Shown here: positions 1 to 9,366 of the stretch, one piece after another
Position numbering within the stretch: the stretch's first letter is position 1
Layout: the number at the start of each line of letters is the position of its first letter
DNA from: Solirubrobacterales bacterium
GTDB taxonomy: Bacteria > Actinomycetota > Thermoleophilia > Solirubrobacterales > 70-9
Direction: 5' to 3'
DNA: 44,403 nt
Assembly (NCBI GenBank): GCA_030835185.1
Contig: JAUQWL010000037.1
Span: 1 to 44,403 of the forward strand
Position numbers and translations under genes: made by a program
Notes under the pieces: generated by a model
Databases searched by the model: none
Told to the model about the DNA's origin: nothing
Seen by the model: only the letters and a program-made list of their open reading frames with translations

Positions 1-46
1 GCCGGTCGATCGGGTTCTGGCGCAGCCGCCCGCGTCCACCGTTCCC

Positions 47-961
47 GTGAACTGCCCGGTCGAAGGCGGCAGTTTTCCGGCGGAGCCGGTCCGCAGTTCG
101 GCTGCGGGAGGTGCCGGCGTCCGTGACGCGCTCGGCGCCGCCACGGACGCCCTCTCGGCGGTCGGCATCGATACTCCGCGCTTTGACGCCGAGGTCATGC
201 TGGCCGCGATCACCGGACGAGGCCCGGCCGATCTGGTCGCCGACCGCGGGGCGACGATCACGCCTGCCGAAGCGAGGGCTTTCTCCGAGGCTGTCCGCCG
301 GCGCCTGCGCCGCGAACCGGTCGCCTACATTCTCGGTCGCAAAGGATTCCGGCACATCGAACTCGAGGTCGACCGCCGCGTCCTGGTGCCGCGACCCGAG
401 ACCGAGATGCTGGTTGAGGTCGCACTCTCCCTGACGCCGACCTCGGTGCTCGAGGTGGGAACCGGTTCCGGTGCCGTCGCCCTGGCGATCGCCGACGAGC
501 TTCCTGCCTGCCAGGTCACGGCCGGAGACATTTCGTCCGATGCGCTCGAAGTCGCAACCGCCAACGCCCGGCGGCTCGGCCTGGACGGGCGGATCCGCTT
601 CTTCGAAGGCACCTGGCCGGGACCCCGGCCGGATGAGTCGGGGCAGGCCTTTGACCTGATCGTCTCGAACCTGCCCTACATAGCCGAGGGCGATCCGCTC
701 CCGCCGGAGGTCGGGGAGTGGGAGCCTGCCGCGGCCCTCTTCGGAGGGAGCAGCGGGCTCGAAGCGTTCGAAGCCGTTCTCGGTTCGATGGAGCGCTCCG
801 GCGTTCACGCCCCGGTCCTCGCCCTCGAGATCGGCCACGGTCAGGCCGATGCGGTCTCATCCCTGATGCGGGGGGCCGGTTTCGAGTCGATCGAATGCCG
901 GCTGGACCTGGCCGGACTGGAACGCGTGGTGACCGGCCGCAGGTCGACCGCTCCTTCCTGA
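47..961 (+). CDS. prmC: Peptide chain release factor N5-glutamine methyltransferase
   Basis: Protein has SAM-MTase motif VLEVGTGSGAVALAIA and the catalytic NPPY-type motif as SNLPYIA. The frame is open to the left window edge, so the true start is uncertain. Confidence 0.9.
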   Translation: MNCPVEGGSFPAEPVRSSAAGGAGVRDALGAATDALSAVGIDTPRFDAEVMLAAITGRGPADLVADRGATITPAEARAFSEAVRRRLRREPVAYILGRKGFRHIELEVDRRVLVPRPETEMLVEVALSLTPTSVLEVGTGSGAVALAIADELPACQVTAGDISSDALEVATANARRLGLDGRIRFFEGTWPGPRPDESGQAFDLIVSNLPYIAEGDPLPPEVGEWEPAAALFGGSSGLEAFEAVLGSMERSGVHAPVLALEIGHGQADAVSSLMRGAGFESIECRLDLAGLERVVTGRRSTAPS

Positions 962-973
962 CATGATTTCCGG

Positions 974-1600
974 GTGAAGGTCGTGACAACCGATATCGCG
1001 GGTGGAGACGCCGCCCGTCAGGCTCTGGAGAGCTGCATCAGCAAGGGAGGAGTGGCCCTGATCCCGACCGACGGCCTCTACGGGCTGGCCTGCGACCCGC
1101 TGAACGACGAGGCGGTCCACCGGATCCACGAAATCAAGGGAAGAGATGACGGCAAGCCGTCCGCGGTCATGTATCTCTCGCCGCTGGCCATGAGGGAACT
1201 CATCCGGGACCTCGGACAGAAGGTGGGGGAGGCCTTCGTCCGTCTGTTGCCGGGGCCGGTCACCCTCATCGTGCCCAACCCGAGACACCGTTACCCGTTG
1301 GCCTGCCGGGAGGATCCGGGCCGGCTCGGAGTGCGGGTCATCGGCGGCCCGCTGGCCGGGGTGCGCTACCCGCTGTTCCAGACCAGCGCCAACCTGACCG
1401 GTGAGCCGCCGCCTTCGAGTTTCGTCGACGTAGAACCGGAGGTTCGCGAAAACGTGGATCTGGCCATCGACGGCGGACGCCTGACCGGTCTTCCGTCGAC
1501 CGTCGTCGATCTGACCGACCTCGACGAGAACGGGATCTGGACGGTCTTGCGCGACGGCGGGATGAGCCGGGGCGACCTGATCGCCGCACTCGGCCACTGA
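974..1600 (+). CDS. L-threonylcarbamoyladenylate synthase, Sua5/YciO/YrdC family
   Basis: GGVALIPTDGLYGLACDP, KGRDDGKPSAVMYLS, LPGPVTLIVPN and TSANLTGE motifs; GTG start. Confidence 0.92.
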   Translation: MKVVTTDIAGGDAARQALESCISKGGVALIPTDGLYGLACDPLNDEAVHRIHEIKGRDDGKPSAVMYLSPLAMRELIRDLGQKVGEAFVRLLPGPVTLIVPNPRHRYPLACREDPGRLGVRVIGGPLAGVRYPLFQTSANLTGEPPPSSFVDVEPEVRENVDLAIDGGRLTGLPSTVVDLTDLDENGIWTVLRDGGMSRGDLIAALGH

Positions 1601-1801
1601 GCGGTTTCCAGAGGCCGGTCGGCATGGCCGAAACGGCTCGTGCGCGGGGGACATATCGAGGGCAACGAGTACTTCGAGGACCGCCCGAGAGCGGATTCAT
1701 CCACCTGAAGCGACCTCCGGCGTTGCTAGGCTGACAGTCCGCTTTCAACCCCGGAGATCCGGCCGCATCCGGTCGGGCAGATCCGAAAGGCCGACCCTGA
1801 A

Positions 1802-3070
1802 ATGAGTACCGTTTCCGCGCAGATTCTCGATGCACCGCTGGCAGATGTCGATCCCGAGGTCGCAGCGGCGCTCGACGGCGAACTGGCCCGTCAGCGTGAC
1901 ACCCTTGAAATGATCGCCTCGGAGAACTTCGTTCCGCAGGCGGTCCTCGAGGCCGCCGGCTCGGTGCTGACCAACAAGTATGCCGAGGGCTACCCCGGGC
2001 GCCGTTACTACGGCGGCTGCGAGCAGGTCGACATCGTCGAGACGCTGGCGATCGAGCGGGCCAAGGAGCTCTTCGGCGCAGATCACGTCAACGTCCAACC
2101 TCATTCGGGGGCACAGGCGAACAACGCCGCTTACATGGCGATGCTCGAGCCCGGAGATACCATCATGGGCCTCGCTCTCGATCACGGTGGACACCTCAGC
2201 CACGGAATGAAGCTGAACGTCTCCGGCAAGCTCTACAAGGTCGTGCCGTACCACGTGTCGCGTGAAGACCTGCGGGTCGACATGGACGAGGTGGCGCGGC
2301 TGGCTGAAGAGCATCGACCGAAGCTGATCATCGCCGGCTGGTCGGCCTACCCGCGCCAGCTCGATTTCGCTGCCTTCCGCGAGATCGCCGACTCGATCGA
2401 CACCCGGCTCATGGTGGACATGGCGCACTTCGCCGGCCTGGTCGCCGCGGGCGAGCACCCCAACCCCGTGCCCTTTGCCGATGTCGTCACCAGCACGATC
2501 CACAAGACCATCGGGGGTCCGCGCAGTGGCATCATCCTCTGCCGGGAGGAGCTCAAGGCCGATATCAACCGGGCGGTATTCCCGGGCCAGCAGGGCGGAC
2601 CGCTCATGCACGTGATCGCGGCCAAGGCGGTGGCGCTGAAGATCGCCCAGTCCGACGATTTCGCCGAACGTCAGCGGCGGACGATCGCCAACGCCAAGGC
2701 ACTTGCCGAGGGTCTGGTCGACGGTGGCATCGACATCGTCACCGGTGGCACCGACGTTCACCTCGTGCTTGTCGATCTGACTTCGACCGGCCTCGACGGC
2801 CAGACCGGCGAAGACCGCCTCGACCAGGTCGGGATCACGGTCAATCGCAATACGATCCCGTTCGACGAACGCCCGCCGATGAACCCCTCGGGTTTGCGCA
2901 TCGGAACCCCGGCTCTGACCACGAGGGGATTCGAGCCGGACGACCTCCGCGAAATCGCGGCGATCATCGCCGCCGCACTGTCGGACGACTTCGAAGGCCG
3001 GCGTGAATCGCTCGTCGCCCGAAGCAGGGCTCTGATGGACCGTTACCCGCTTTACCCGGGACTCGGTTGA
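1802..3070 (+). CDS. glyA: Serine hydroxymethyltransferase
   Basis: [37 protein letters not shown] and [17 protein letters not shown] (PLP lysine) motifs. Confidence 0.97.
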   Translation: MSTVSAQILDAPLADVDPEVAAALDGELARQRDTLEMIASENFVPQAVLEAAGSVLTNKYAEGYPGRRYYGGCEQVDIVETLAIERAKELFGADHVNVQPHSGAQANNAAYMAMLEPGDTIMGLALDHGGHLSHGMKLNVSGKLYKVVPYHVSREDLRVDMDEVARLAEEHRPKLIIAGWSAYPRQLDFAAFREIADSIDTRLMVDMAHFAGLVAAGEHPNPVPFADVVTSTIHKTIGGPRSGIILCREELKADINRAVFPGQQGGPLMHVIAAKAVALKIAQSDDFAERQRRTIANAKALAEGLVDGGIDIVTGGTDVHLVLVDLTSTGLDGQTGEDRLDQVGITVNRNTIPFDERPPMNPSGLRIGTPALTTRGFEPDDLREIAAIIAAALSDDFEGRRESLVARSRALMDRYPLYPGLG

Positions 3071-3143
3071 GGCCGTTCCGGGCCCGGCGGCCGCTGTGCA
3101 ATACGACCGGGGTTCGCACGCCGGTGGCCCCGGCCGGTTGACG

Positions 3144-4151
3144 ATGAGGGTCTGGTTCGACTGCACTGCGGCGGCGCACCCGCTGGTACTGAGACCGATC
3201 ATCGAGCGCTTCTCCGAGGACGGTGCCGATGTGCTCGTCACCGCCCGCGAGTACGGCCAGACGGTCGGGCTGCTCGAGATGCTCGGCATCGAACACACGG
3301 TGGTCGGCCGGCACGGCGGAGGCTCGAAGCCCGGCAAAGTCGCCGCGCTCGTTTCGCGTTCGGCCAGGCTCAGCCACCTCGTCTGGGGCTTTCGGCCCGA
3401 ACTCGCCGTCGCTCACGGCTCGGTCGATCTCGCTCTGGTCTCGGCGGCGCTGAGGATCCGGTCGGCTCAGCTTCAGGATTACGAGTTCGCCGGCATCCAG
3501 CGCCAACTCGCCTTCCGCATCGCCAAGCGGGTGCTGGTTCCGGACGCGATCCCGCCGGAGCGCATGGCGAAGGTCGGAGCGAAAGGCAGCAAACTCGTCC
3601 GGTACCCGGGGCTGAAAGAGGATTACTACCTGGCTGACTTCGAGCCCGATCCAGGGGTCCTGGCAGACCTGGGGCTGGATATCGCGAGGGTCCTGGTGAT
3701 CGTCAGGCCGCCGCCGGAGACTTCCGAATACCACGCGGACAACCCGCTTTACGAGAAAGTCCTCGATCGGTTGGCCGGCGCCGACGGAGCGACGGCAGTG
3801 GTCATTCCACGGACCGGGAGCCAGGCCGAGCGTGCCAGGGGTCGCGACTCCGGCAATCTGGTCGTTCCCGACCGGGCGGTCGATGCCCAGAGCCTGATCG
3901 CCTTTGCCGACCTCGTGGTGAGTGCCGGTGGCACGATGAATCGCGAAGCGGTGGCGCTGGGTACTCCCGTCTACACGACGTTCGCCGGAAAGATGGGCGG
4001 AGTCGACGAGGAGCTGATTGCCGACGGGAGGCTGACCGTGCTGACCGATGCCGACCAGTTCGAGCTGGTCAAACGTACCGGCCTGGCCGGTCCGCAGAAT
4101 CCACGCGATCCCGGCGTACTGGTCGAGGGCATCCTCGGCGCCCTCGACTGA
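3144..4151 (+). CDS. DUF354 family protein (GT-B glycosyltransferase-like fold)
   Basis: N-terminus MRVWFDCTAAAHPLVLRPIIERF and C-terminal SAGGTMNREAVALGTPVYTTFAGKMGGVDEEL, typical of DUF354. ATG at 3144 chosen over the track GTG at 3096. Confidence 0.75.
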   Translation: MRVWFDCTAAAHPLVLRPIIERFSEDGADVLVTAREYGQTVGLLEMLGIEHTVVGRHGGGSKPGKVAALVSRSARLSHLVWGFRPELAVAHGSVDLALVSAALRIRSAQLQDYEFAGIQRQLAFRIAKRVLVPDAIPPERMAKVGAKGSKLVRYPGLKEDYYLADFEPDPGVLADLGLDIARVLVIVRPPPETSEYHADNPLYEKVLDRLAGADGATAVVIPRTGSQAERARGRDSGNLVVPDRAVDAQSLIAFADLVVSAGGTMNREAVALGTPVYTTFAGKMGGVDEELIADGRLTVLTDADQFELVKRTGLAGPQNPRDPGVLVEGILGALD

Positions 4152-4188
4152 AGGATCGATGCCCGTCGGGGCCGGGTTCGAAGCCAGG

Positions 4189-4833
4189 TCAAATGATGCG
4201 ACGACGTGCGGCCCAGTGGGTGAGTTCGTTGCGGTTTGACAGCTGCAGCTTGCGCAGCACGTTGGAAACGTGGGTCTCGACGGTTCTTACGGATATGTGT
4301 AGCCGGGCTGCGATGTCCTTGTAAAGGTAGCCACGGGCGATCAGCAGCATGACTTCATGCTCACGGCCAGTGAGCAGGTCGAGTTCGGGGTCACTGCTCG
4401 CTTCCGGCCGATCAGAAAAAGCGTCGAGTACGAACCCGGCGAGCCACGGCGAAAAGACTGCGTCGCCATCGGCGATCCGGTGAATCGCCGCAGCGAGGTC
4501 GGCGGGAGCAATCGACTTCGTCACGTAGCCGCGCGCGCCGGCGCGGATCGTTGCGATGACATCCTCGGCGCTGTCGGAAACTGAAAGCGCCAGGAAGCGC
4601 ACGGCCGGGCGCTCCGCGTGGACAGCCGGAATGACCGAGAAGCCTCCGGCGTCCGGAAGGTGGATATCCAGCAGTACGACGTCGGGGTCGAGGGAACGGA
4701 TGAGCGGGATCGCGTCTTCCGCCGTGGCCGCTTCGCCAACGACCTCGATATCCGGTGGTAGCCCGGCACGCAGACCCGCGACGAAGATCGCGTGGTCGTC
4801 CACGAGTACGACCTGGCGGAGTGGACGACTCAT
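4189..4833 (-). CDS. NarL/LuxR-family response regulator
   Basis: Receiver VVLVDDHAIFVAGL...VVLLDIHLPD plus LuxR HTH LTGREHEVMLLIARGYLYKDIAARLHISVRTVETHVSNVLRKL. Confidence 0.93.
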   Translation of the reverse strand: MSRPLRQVVLVDDHAIFVAGLRAGLPPDIEVVGEAATAEDAIPLIRSLDPDVVLLDIHLPDAGGFSVIPAVHAERPAVRFLALSVSDSAEDVIATIRAGARGYVTKSIAPADLAAAIHRIADGDAVFSPWLAGFVLDAFSDRPEASSDPELDLLTGREHEVMLLIARGYLYKDIAARLHISVRTVETHVSNVLRKLQLSNRNELTHWAARRRII

Positions 4834-5999
4834 GTGCTGCTCATTCTCGGCACATGGAGTTCCACTTCGGTGCCCTGTCCCTCGGTCGTGGTTACTCGAG
4901 CCGTGCCGTCGTGCTCGGCCAGTCGACGCACCACCGAGTCGCGAAGACCGTGCCGGTCAGTAGGGACTATCGCCGGGTCAAAGCCGCGCCCCTCGTCGCG
5001 GACAAAGATGACGGCCTCGCGTTCAGCCAGCTGAACGAATACCGAGACTGTCTCTGCCCCCGAGTGCTTCGCCGCATTGACGATCGTTTCGCGCGCGGCG
5101 TCAGCGAGCGCTGAGAGCGCGGGGTCGAAGGGCGTGTCGCGGTGCTGGACCAGCTCGACGACGATCCCGTAGCCGGTTTCCACATCGGTCGCAATCGCGC
5201 TCATCGCAGAAGCGAGCGTATCCGGCCCGTCTTGTGACTCTTCGTCGTACAGCCAGGATCGCAACTCGCGCTCCTGGCGACGTGCCTGAGCGCGGGCGGT
5301 TGCGGCGTCATCGGCACGCTGGACGAGTGCGAGGGTCTGAAGGACGGAATCATGAAGCCGTGCGGCAACTCGCATGCGCTCGTCCGTGCGGGCGCGCTCG
5401 GTGCGCTCGTGCGCTGCTTCGGCACGGGCCCGTGCGACCCGGGGACCAACCAGAAGAGCGAACCCCGTTGCGACGACGGTGCCCGCCGCCAGGGCCCCTG
5501 GGAATGCACGCAGATCACCAGCTCCGAGGATGAACAACGCAACGCCGCCGGCTACGAGCAGTCCGCCGATGGTGATGCGCACGCCGTCTGTTTCACCCAG
5601 AGTGGATCGCCAATCGGCCGATGACCGCTTGCCATCGGAAGGTGTGAGCAGTTGCCTGACCACCACCGCGCCGCCGCCGAGCAGCAGCGCACTCGCGGCA
5701 AGTACCCCGGGGGCGAGAAGCAGTCCGGTGGCAGCCATCGCAAACAGTCCGGCCAGCGCGATCGCCCCAAGTGCCACTGCTTCGGCCCAGCCTGCGCGCA
5801 CCCGTTCCGTCGATTCGCCGGATTCGGGCATCAACACGGCCAGAAATGCGTAGACGAGCAGCCCGACGCCACCGAGCCAGAACATCGCGATGAAGGCGAG
5901 GCGCACGATGCCTGCATCGATGCCGGTGCGCTCGGCCAGCCCGCCGCAAACGCCGAACGCGAGCTGGTCCCGGCGCGAGCGCAACAGTCGGCGGCTCAT
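4830..5999 (-). CDS. PspC-domain sensor histidine kinase (HisKA_3 type)
   Basis: N-terminal PspC LAFGVCGGLAERTGIDAGIVRLAFIAMFWLGGVGLLVYAFLAVLMP, TM helices, LHDSVLQTLALVQ phosphoacceptor, HATPase N and G boxes. 4-nt overlap with the regulator. Confidence 0.92.
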   Translation of the reverse strand: MSRRLLRSRRDQLAFGVCGGLAERTGIDAGIVRLAFIAMFWLGGVGLLVYAFLAVLMPESGESTERVRAGWAEAVALGAIALAGLFAMAATGLLLAPGVLAASALLLGGGAVVVRQLLTPSDGKRSSADWRSTLGETDGVRITIGGLLVAGGVALFILGAGDLRAFPGALAAGTVVATGFALLVGPRVARARAEAAHERTERARTDERMRVAARLHDSVLQTLALVQRADDAATARAQARRQERELRSWLYDEESQDGPDTLASAMSAIATDVETGYGIVVELVQHRDTPFDPALSALADAARETIVNAAKHSGAETVSVFVQLAEREAVIFVRDEGRGFDPAIVPTDRHGLRDSVVRRLAEHDGTARVTTTEGQGTEVELHVPRMSST

Positions 6000-6421
6000 C
6001 CGGGCCTCCGCGCTCGAAGAAGGCCGGAGAGTCCTACCGCCGCGAGTACGACGGCAATGACCGCGAGCGCGGCCGGCGCGGTGTAGGCGAAAAGCAACGG
6101 GGCCCGACCGTATCCGGCTCCGGAGACGAGTAGTACCGATGCACCGGCTCCGAGCCAGCCCAATGCCCGCCCCGCGCGGTCCCGCGAGTCAGGCTCGAGC
6201 AGGCTAGCGCCGTCTTCGCCAGGAAGTATCAACGCAGTTATGGCGTAGGCCACGAACATCGGCATCGGCAGGACGAACATCGCGCACAGGAAGATCACGC
6301 GGACAACCGCCGGACCGGTACCCAGCGCTTGCGCGGTCCCGCCAAGTACGCCGAGAACGATGCGACCGCCATCGGCCCGGTGCCACCGCTGCTTCGCTCT
6401 TGAGGCGACCATAAAGCGCAC
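5996..6421 (-). CDS. PspC domain-containing membrane protein
   Basis: IVLGVLGGTAQALGTGPAVVRVIFLCAMFVLPMPMFVAYAITALILP plus two further TM stretches. 4-nt overlap with the kinase. Confidence 0.82.
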   Translation of the reverse strand: MRFMVASRAKQRWHRADGGRIVLGVLGGTAQALGTGPAVVRVIFLCAMFVLPMPMFVAYAITALILPGEDGASLLEPDSRDRAGRALGWLGAGASVLLVSGAGYGRAPLLFAYTAPAALAVIAVVLAAVGLSGLLRARRPG

Positions 6422-6459
6422 AATCGCGGGCGAAGCCGCTGATCGCCATAGGGAATGCC

Positions 6460-6498
6460 CCTGATCTCACCCTGAGGCGTCGCTGCGGAAAGATCAGG
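6460..6498. promoter_or_regulatory. Inverted repeat in divergent pspC/ABC intergenic region, candidate operator
   Basis: CCTGATCT (6460-6467) and AGATCAGG (6491-6498) are a perfect 8-bp inverted repeat with 23-nt spacer, between divergent gene starts. Confidence 0.35.
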
Positions 6499-6555
6499 TC
6501 GAAACGGGGGTTTTTCCGGATTGTCGGCCGCTTCGCGCTTGCCTAGCGTGGTGGC

Positions 6556-7323
6556 ATGAAAACAACCACCGCTCCGATCCAATTGCAACACGTCGCAAAA
6601 CGGTACCGCCACAGCGTCGCTGTTGACGACGTCAGCTTCACGGTCCCTGCCGGCTGCGTCTATGGGCTGGTTGGCCCCAACGGTGCCGGCAAGACGACCC
6701 TGATTCGCATGCTGCTCGGCCTCGTCAGGCCAAGTGCCGGCACGATTCGTCTGTTCGGTAGCCCTCCCGGCAGCGCCGGCTATCCCGCGGCCCTCCGGCG
6801 GACCGGCTCGATCATCGAGGAGCCGGCGCTGTACCGAAATGCGACCGCGCGGTCCAACCTGCGAATTCACCGGACCGCCCTCGGCCTGCGCGATGATCCC
6901 CGGGGCGACGACGAGCTGCTCACCACCGTCGGACTGGCCGAGTTCGGCGATCAGAAGCCGCGCCGGTTCTCGCAGGGAATGCGCCAGCGCCTCGGGCTTG
7001 CCGTCGCGCTGGTGGGTGAGCCGCGCCTGTTGATCCTCGATGAACCGACCAACGCCCTTGATCCGGTCGGCATTGCCGGCATGCGGGCGCTTTTCGGCCA
7101 ACTGGCCAGCCGCGGAACCACGGTCCTGGTCTGTTCGCATCTTCTGGCCGAGCTGGAGTTGATGTGCGACCGGGTAGCCGTTATGTCTGACGGACATCTG
7201 CTCGCCGACGGGTCGCTTGAGTCGCTGCTGGCTGATGCCGCAACCCTGCATCGCGACAGTCACTCGACGCAGCCGAGCCTCGAGGACGCATTCCTCACCC
7301 TCACCAACAAGGAGATTCGATGA
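6556..7323 (+). CDS. ABC transporter ATP-binding protein (BcrA/CcmA-type)
   Basis: Walker A GPNGAGKTT, signature RRFSQGMRQRLGLAVAL, Walker B LLILDEPTNALDP. Confidence 0.95.
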   Translation: MKTTTAPIQLQHVAKRYRHSVAVDDVSFTVPAGCVYGLVGPNGAGKTTLIRMLLGLVRPSAGTIRLFGSPPGSAGYPAALRRTGSIIEEPALYRNATARSNLRIHRTALGLRDDPRGDDELLTTVGLAEFGDQKPRRFSQGMRQRLGLAVALVGEPRLLILDEPTNALDPVGIAGMRALFGQLASRGTTVLVCSHLLAELELMCDRVAVMSDGHLLADGSLESLLADAATLHRDSHSTQPSLEDAFLTLTNKEIR

Positions 7324-8066
7324 CTACCGCCCTGCGCACCGAATGGATCAAGGTCCGCCGCCTTCCGCTCCCACGCTACCTGTTGCTCACCGTGATCATT
7401 GCAGCGGTCGGCAGCGCCGTCGCCGCCCTGGGGGCCGACGGGCAGTCGCCCGATGGCATTCCCGAACGCGCCGGCCTCGGACTCCTGGTTGCCGGAATCT
7501 TCGGCACGGCCGCATTCGCTGTCTGGATGTTCGCAGTCGAGGTCAGTCAGGGGACGCTCTCCCGCGCCTTTTGCGTCGAGCCGCGACGGTCGCGGGTCAT
7601 CCTCGCCAAGGCTGTCCTGGCGACCGTTCTGCCGATCGTTGTGGTCGCAGTGCTCGGCCTTGTGACTCTGCCGATTACCGTCGCGGCCGTCAATTCGCAT
7701 GGTGGAGATTCCACCATGGCGGATTTTGCGCCCAACATTCCGGCCGCGGTGGTTCAGATCGCGCTCGTCGCACCGGCCTGCTTCGGCCTCGGCCTGATCA
7801 CTGGCAGCATGACCGGCGGAATAGTCGCCTCCCTCCTGATGATCGAGATTCTTCCCGGCATCCTCGCCGTGAGCGGCCTCGCGGACGCATCGCTGATCAT
7901 TGCTCTGAGCTCCCTGGCAACCCAGATCAGCGACGGTCAGGCCCCGGTCCTTACCGGCAGTCAGATAGCCGTCAGCCCGTTGATCGCACTCCTGGTACTT
8001 GCCGCGTGGTCAGGGGCCATGCTTGCCCTCGGGTTGGCGCGGGTCCGGAGCACCGACATCGTATGA
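7320..8066 (+). CDS. ABC transporter permease (ABC-2 type)
   Basis: Multiple TM segments; 4-nt ATGA overlap with the upstream ATPase; N-terminus MTTALRTEWIKVRRLP typical of ABC-2 permeases. Confidence 0.85.
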   Translation: MTTALRTEWIKVRRLPLPRYLLLTVIIAAVGSAVAALGADGQSPDGIPERAGLGLLVAGIFGTAAFAVWMFAVEVSQGTLSRAFCVEPRRSRVILAKAVLATVLPIVVVAVLGLVTLPITVAAVNSHGGDSTMADFAPNIPAAVVQIALVAPACFGLGLITGSMTGGIVASLLMIEILPGILAVSGLADASLIIALSSLATQISDGQAPVLTGSQIAVSPLIALLVLAAWSGAMLALGLARVRSTDIV

Positions 8067-8247
8067 GCTGGATGCCCATCGGAACCGCTGGTGATCCGCG
8101 TCCCATGCGGGGAAAAACCACTGATGCCGCTTGGACTGGCAGCGATTGACGGTCGTATGCGCCGAGAATCCTTGCCAGCCGGCTGATTGGAGGCTTGGGG
8201 AGATGGGTCGCGGCGCGTCCGTCGGGCCGGAGTGAGACTCTTTCCCG

Positions 8248-9324
8248 ATGGTCGATACGACGGATGCCGTCTTTGCCTTCGTGGCCGCGGCGGTGATCAC
8301 CTGGGCGCTGGTGCCGGTCGCCGAACAGCTGGCGAGGCGTCTGGGCGTGCTCGACGAGCCCGGCCCGCGCAGCCAGCACACCGTTTCGACCCCTCGCATG
8401 TCGGGGATCGCCATCCTCGCCGGTGTCGAGGTCGCCGGCTGGATCTGGCTTCCCCATAACTCCGAAGTGACCGCGATCCTGCTCGGGGCCGTCGCCGTGA
8501 CCCTGGTCGGAGCGCTGGACGACGTCTTCGACCTGCCCGCACTGGTGAAGCTTGTCGGACAGTTCGCCGCCGCGGCGATCCCGGTCGCCGGAGGAGTTCA
8601 TCCGGACGTGCTCACGATCCCGTTCATCGGCGGATTCGAGCTGGGCTGGACCGCCTGGCCGCTGACCATGGTCGGCATCGTCGCGGTGGTCAACATCATC
8701 AACCTGATCGACGGCATCGACGGCCTCGCCGCCGGAGTCTGTGCCATCGCTGCCGCTGCAATGGCCGTCATCGCCCTGTCGCTGGACCGGACCGAGGCCG
8801 GCATCCTGGCTGCGATCACGGCCGGCGGGGCGCTCGGCTTCCTTCGCCACGGCTTCCCGCCGGCCTCCAGCTTCATGGGAGACGCGGGGTCGAACCTGCT
8901 CGGGTACATAATCGCCGTTGCTTCGATACAGGGCGCGCTGAAGACCAACGCGGTCGTCGCTCTGGCATTCCCGCTGGTGATCCTCGCGGTGCCGATCCTC
9001 GACACCGGTTTTGTCGTCGCCAAGCGGATCAAGTACAGGCAACCGATCTACCAGGCCGATCGTTGGCACTTCCACCACCGTATGGCCAACAAGGGCTTCT
9101 CGCAGCGCCGGACGCTCGCCTATCTCTACGGCTGGACCCTGGTCCTGGCTCTGCTGGCGCTGGCCCTCCGATTCGTGCCGTACAGCGACAACCGGGGCAA
9201 CTTCGACCCGGTTTACACGGTCCTGATGGCGGCGGTGATCCTCGGTGCGGTAGGCGTCTCGGTCTACCTGGTCATCGTGCTTGAGATCGTCAAGCTGAAG
9301 CGTACCCAGGAATCGGATTCCTGA
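8248..9324 (+). CDS. Undecaprenyl-phosphate sugar-1-phosphate transferase (MraY/WecA/TagO family)
   Basis: LVGALDDVFDLPALVKLVGQ, NLIDGIDGLAAG, SSFMGDAGSNLLGY and ADRWHFHHRM family motifs. Confidence 0.93.
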   Translation: MVDTTDAVFAFVAAAVITWALVPVAEQLARRLGVLDEPGPRSQHTVSTPRMSGIAILAGVEVAGWIWLPHNSEVTAILLGAVAVTLVGALDDVFDLPALVKLVGQFAAAAIPVAGGVHPDVLTIPFIGGFELGWTAWPLTMVGIVAVVNIINLIDGIDGLAAGVCAIAAAAMAVIALSLDRTEAGILAAITAGGALGFLRHGFPPASSFMGDAGSNLLGYIIAVASIQGALKTNAVVALAFPLVILAVPILDTGFVVAKRIKYRQPIYQADRWHFHHRMANKGFSQRRTLAYLYGWTLVLALLALALRFVPYSDNRGNFDPVYTVLMAAVILGAVGVSVYLVIVLEIVKLKRTQESDS

Positions 9325-9366
9325 GAGGAGCCTGCGACGGCTCTGTTTGGCTCTACTAAAGGATTA

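Noticed and set aside
1745-3337. 530-aa minus-strand ORF antisense to glyA
   Set aside because: Shadow ORF of glyA and the start of the DUF354 gene; no domain recognised.
4152-4200. tRNA-like GGTTCGAAGCC motif between convergent genes
   Set aside because: Only a T-loop-like string; no acceptor stem or anticodon arm can be built around it.
8136-8178. CTGGCA...TGCCAG inverted repeat upstream of the WecA-like gene
   Set aside because: Only 6-bp arms with a 31-nt spacer, expected by chance in GC-rich DNA.
9328-9348. GAGCC-TGCGAC-GGCTC-TGTTT terminator after the WecA-like gene
   Set aside because: Only a 5-bp stem and a short U-run; too weak to call.
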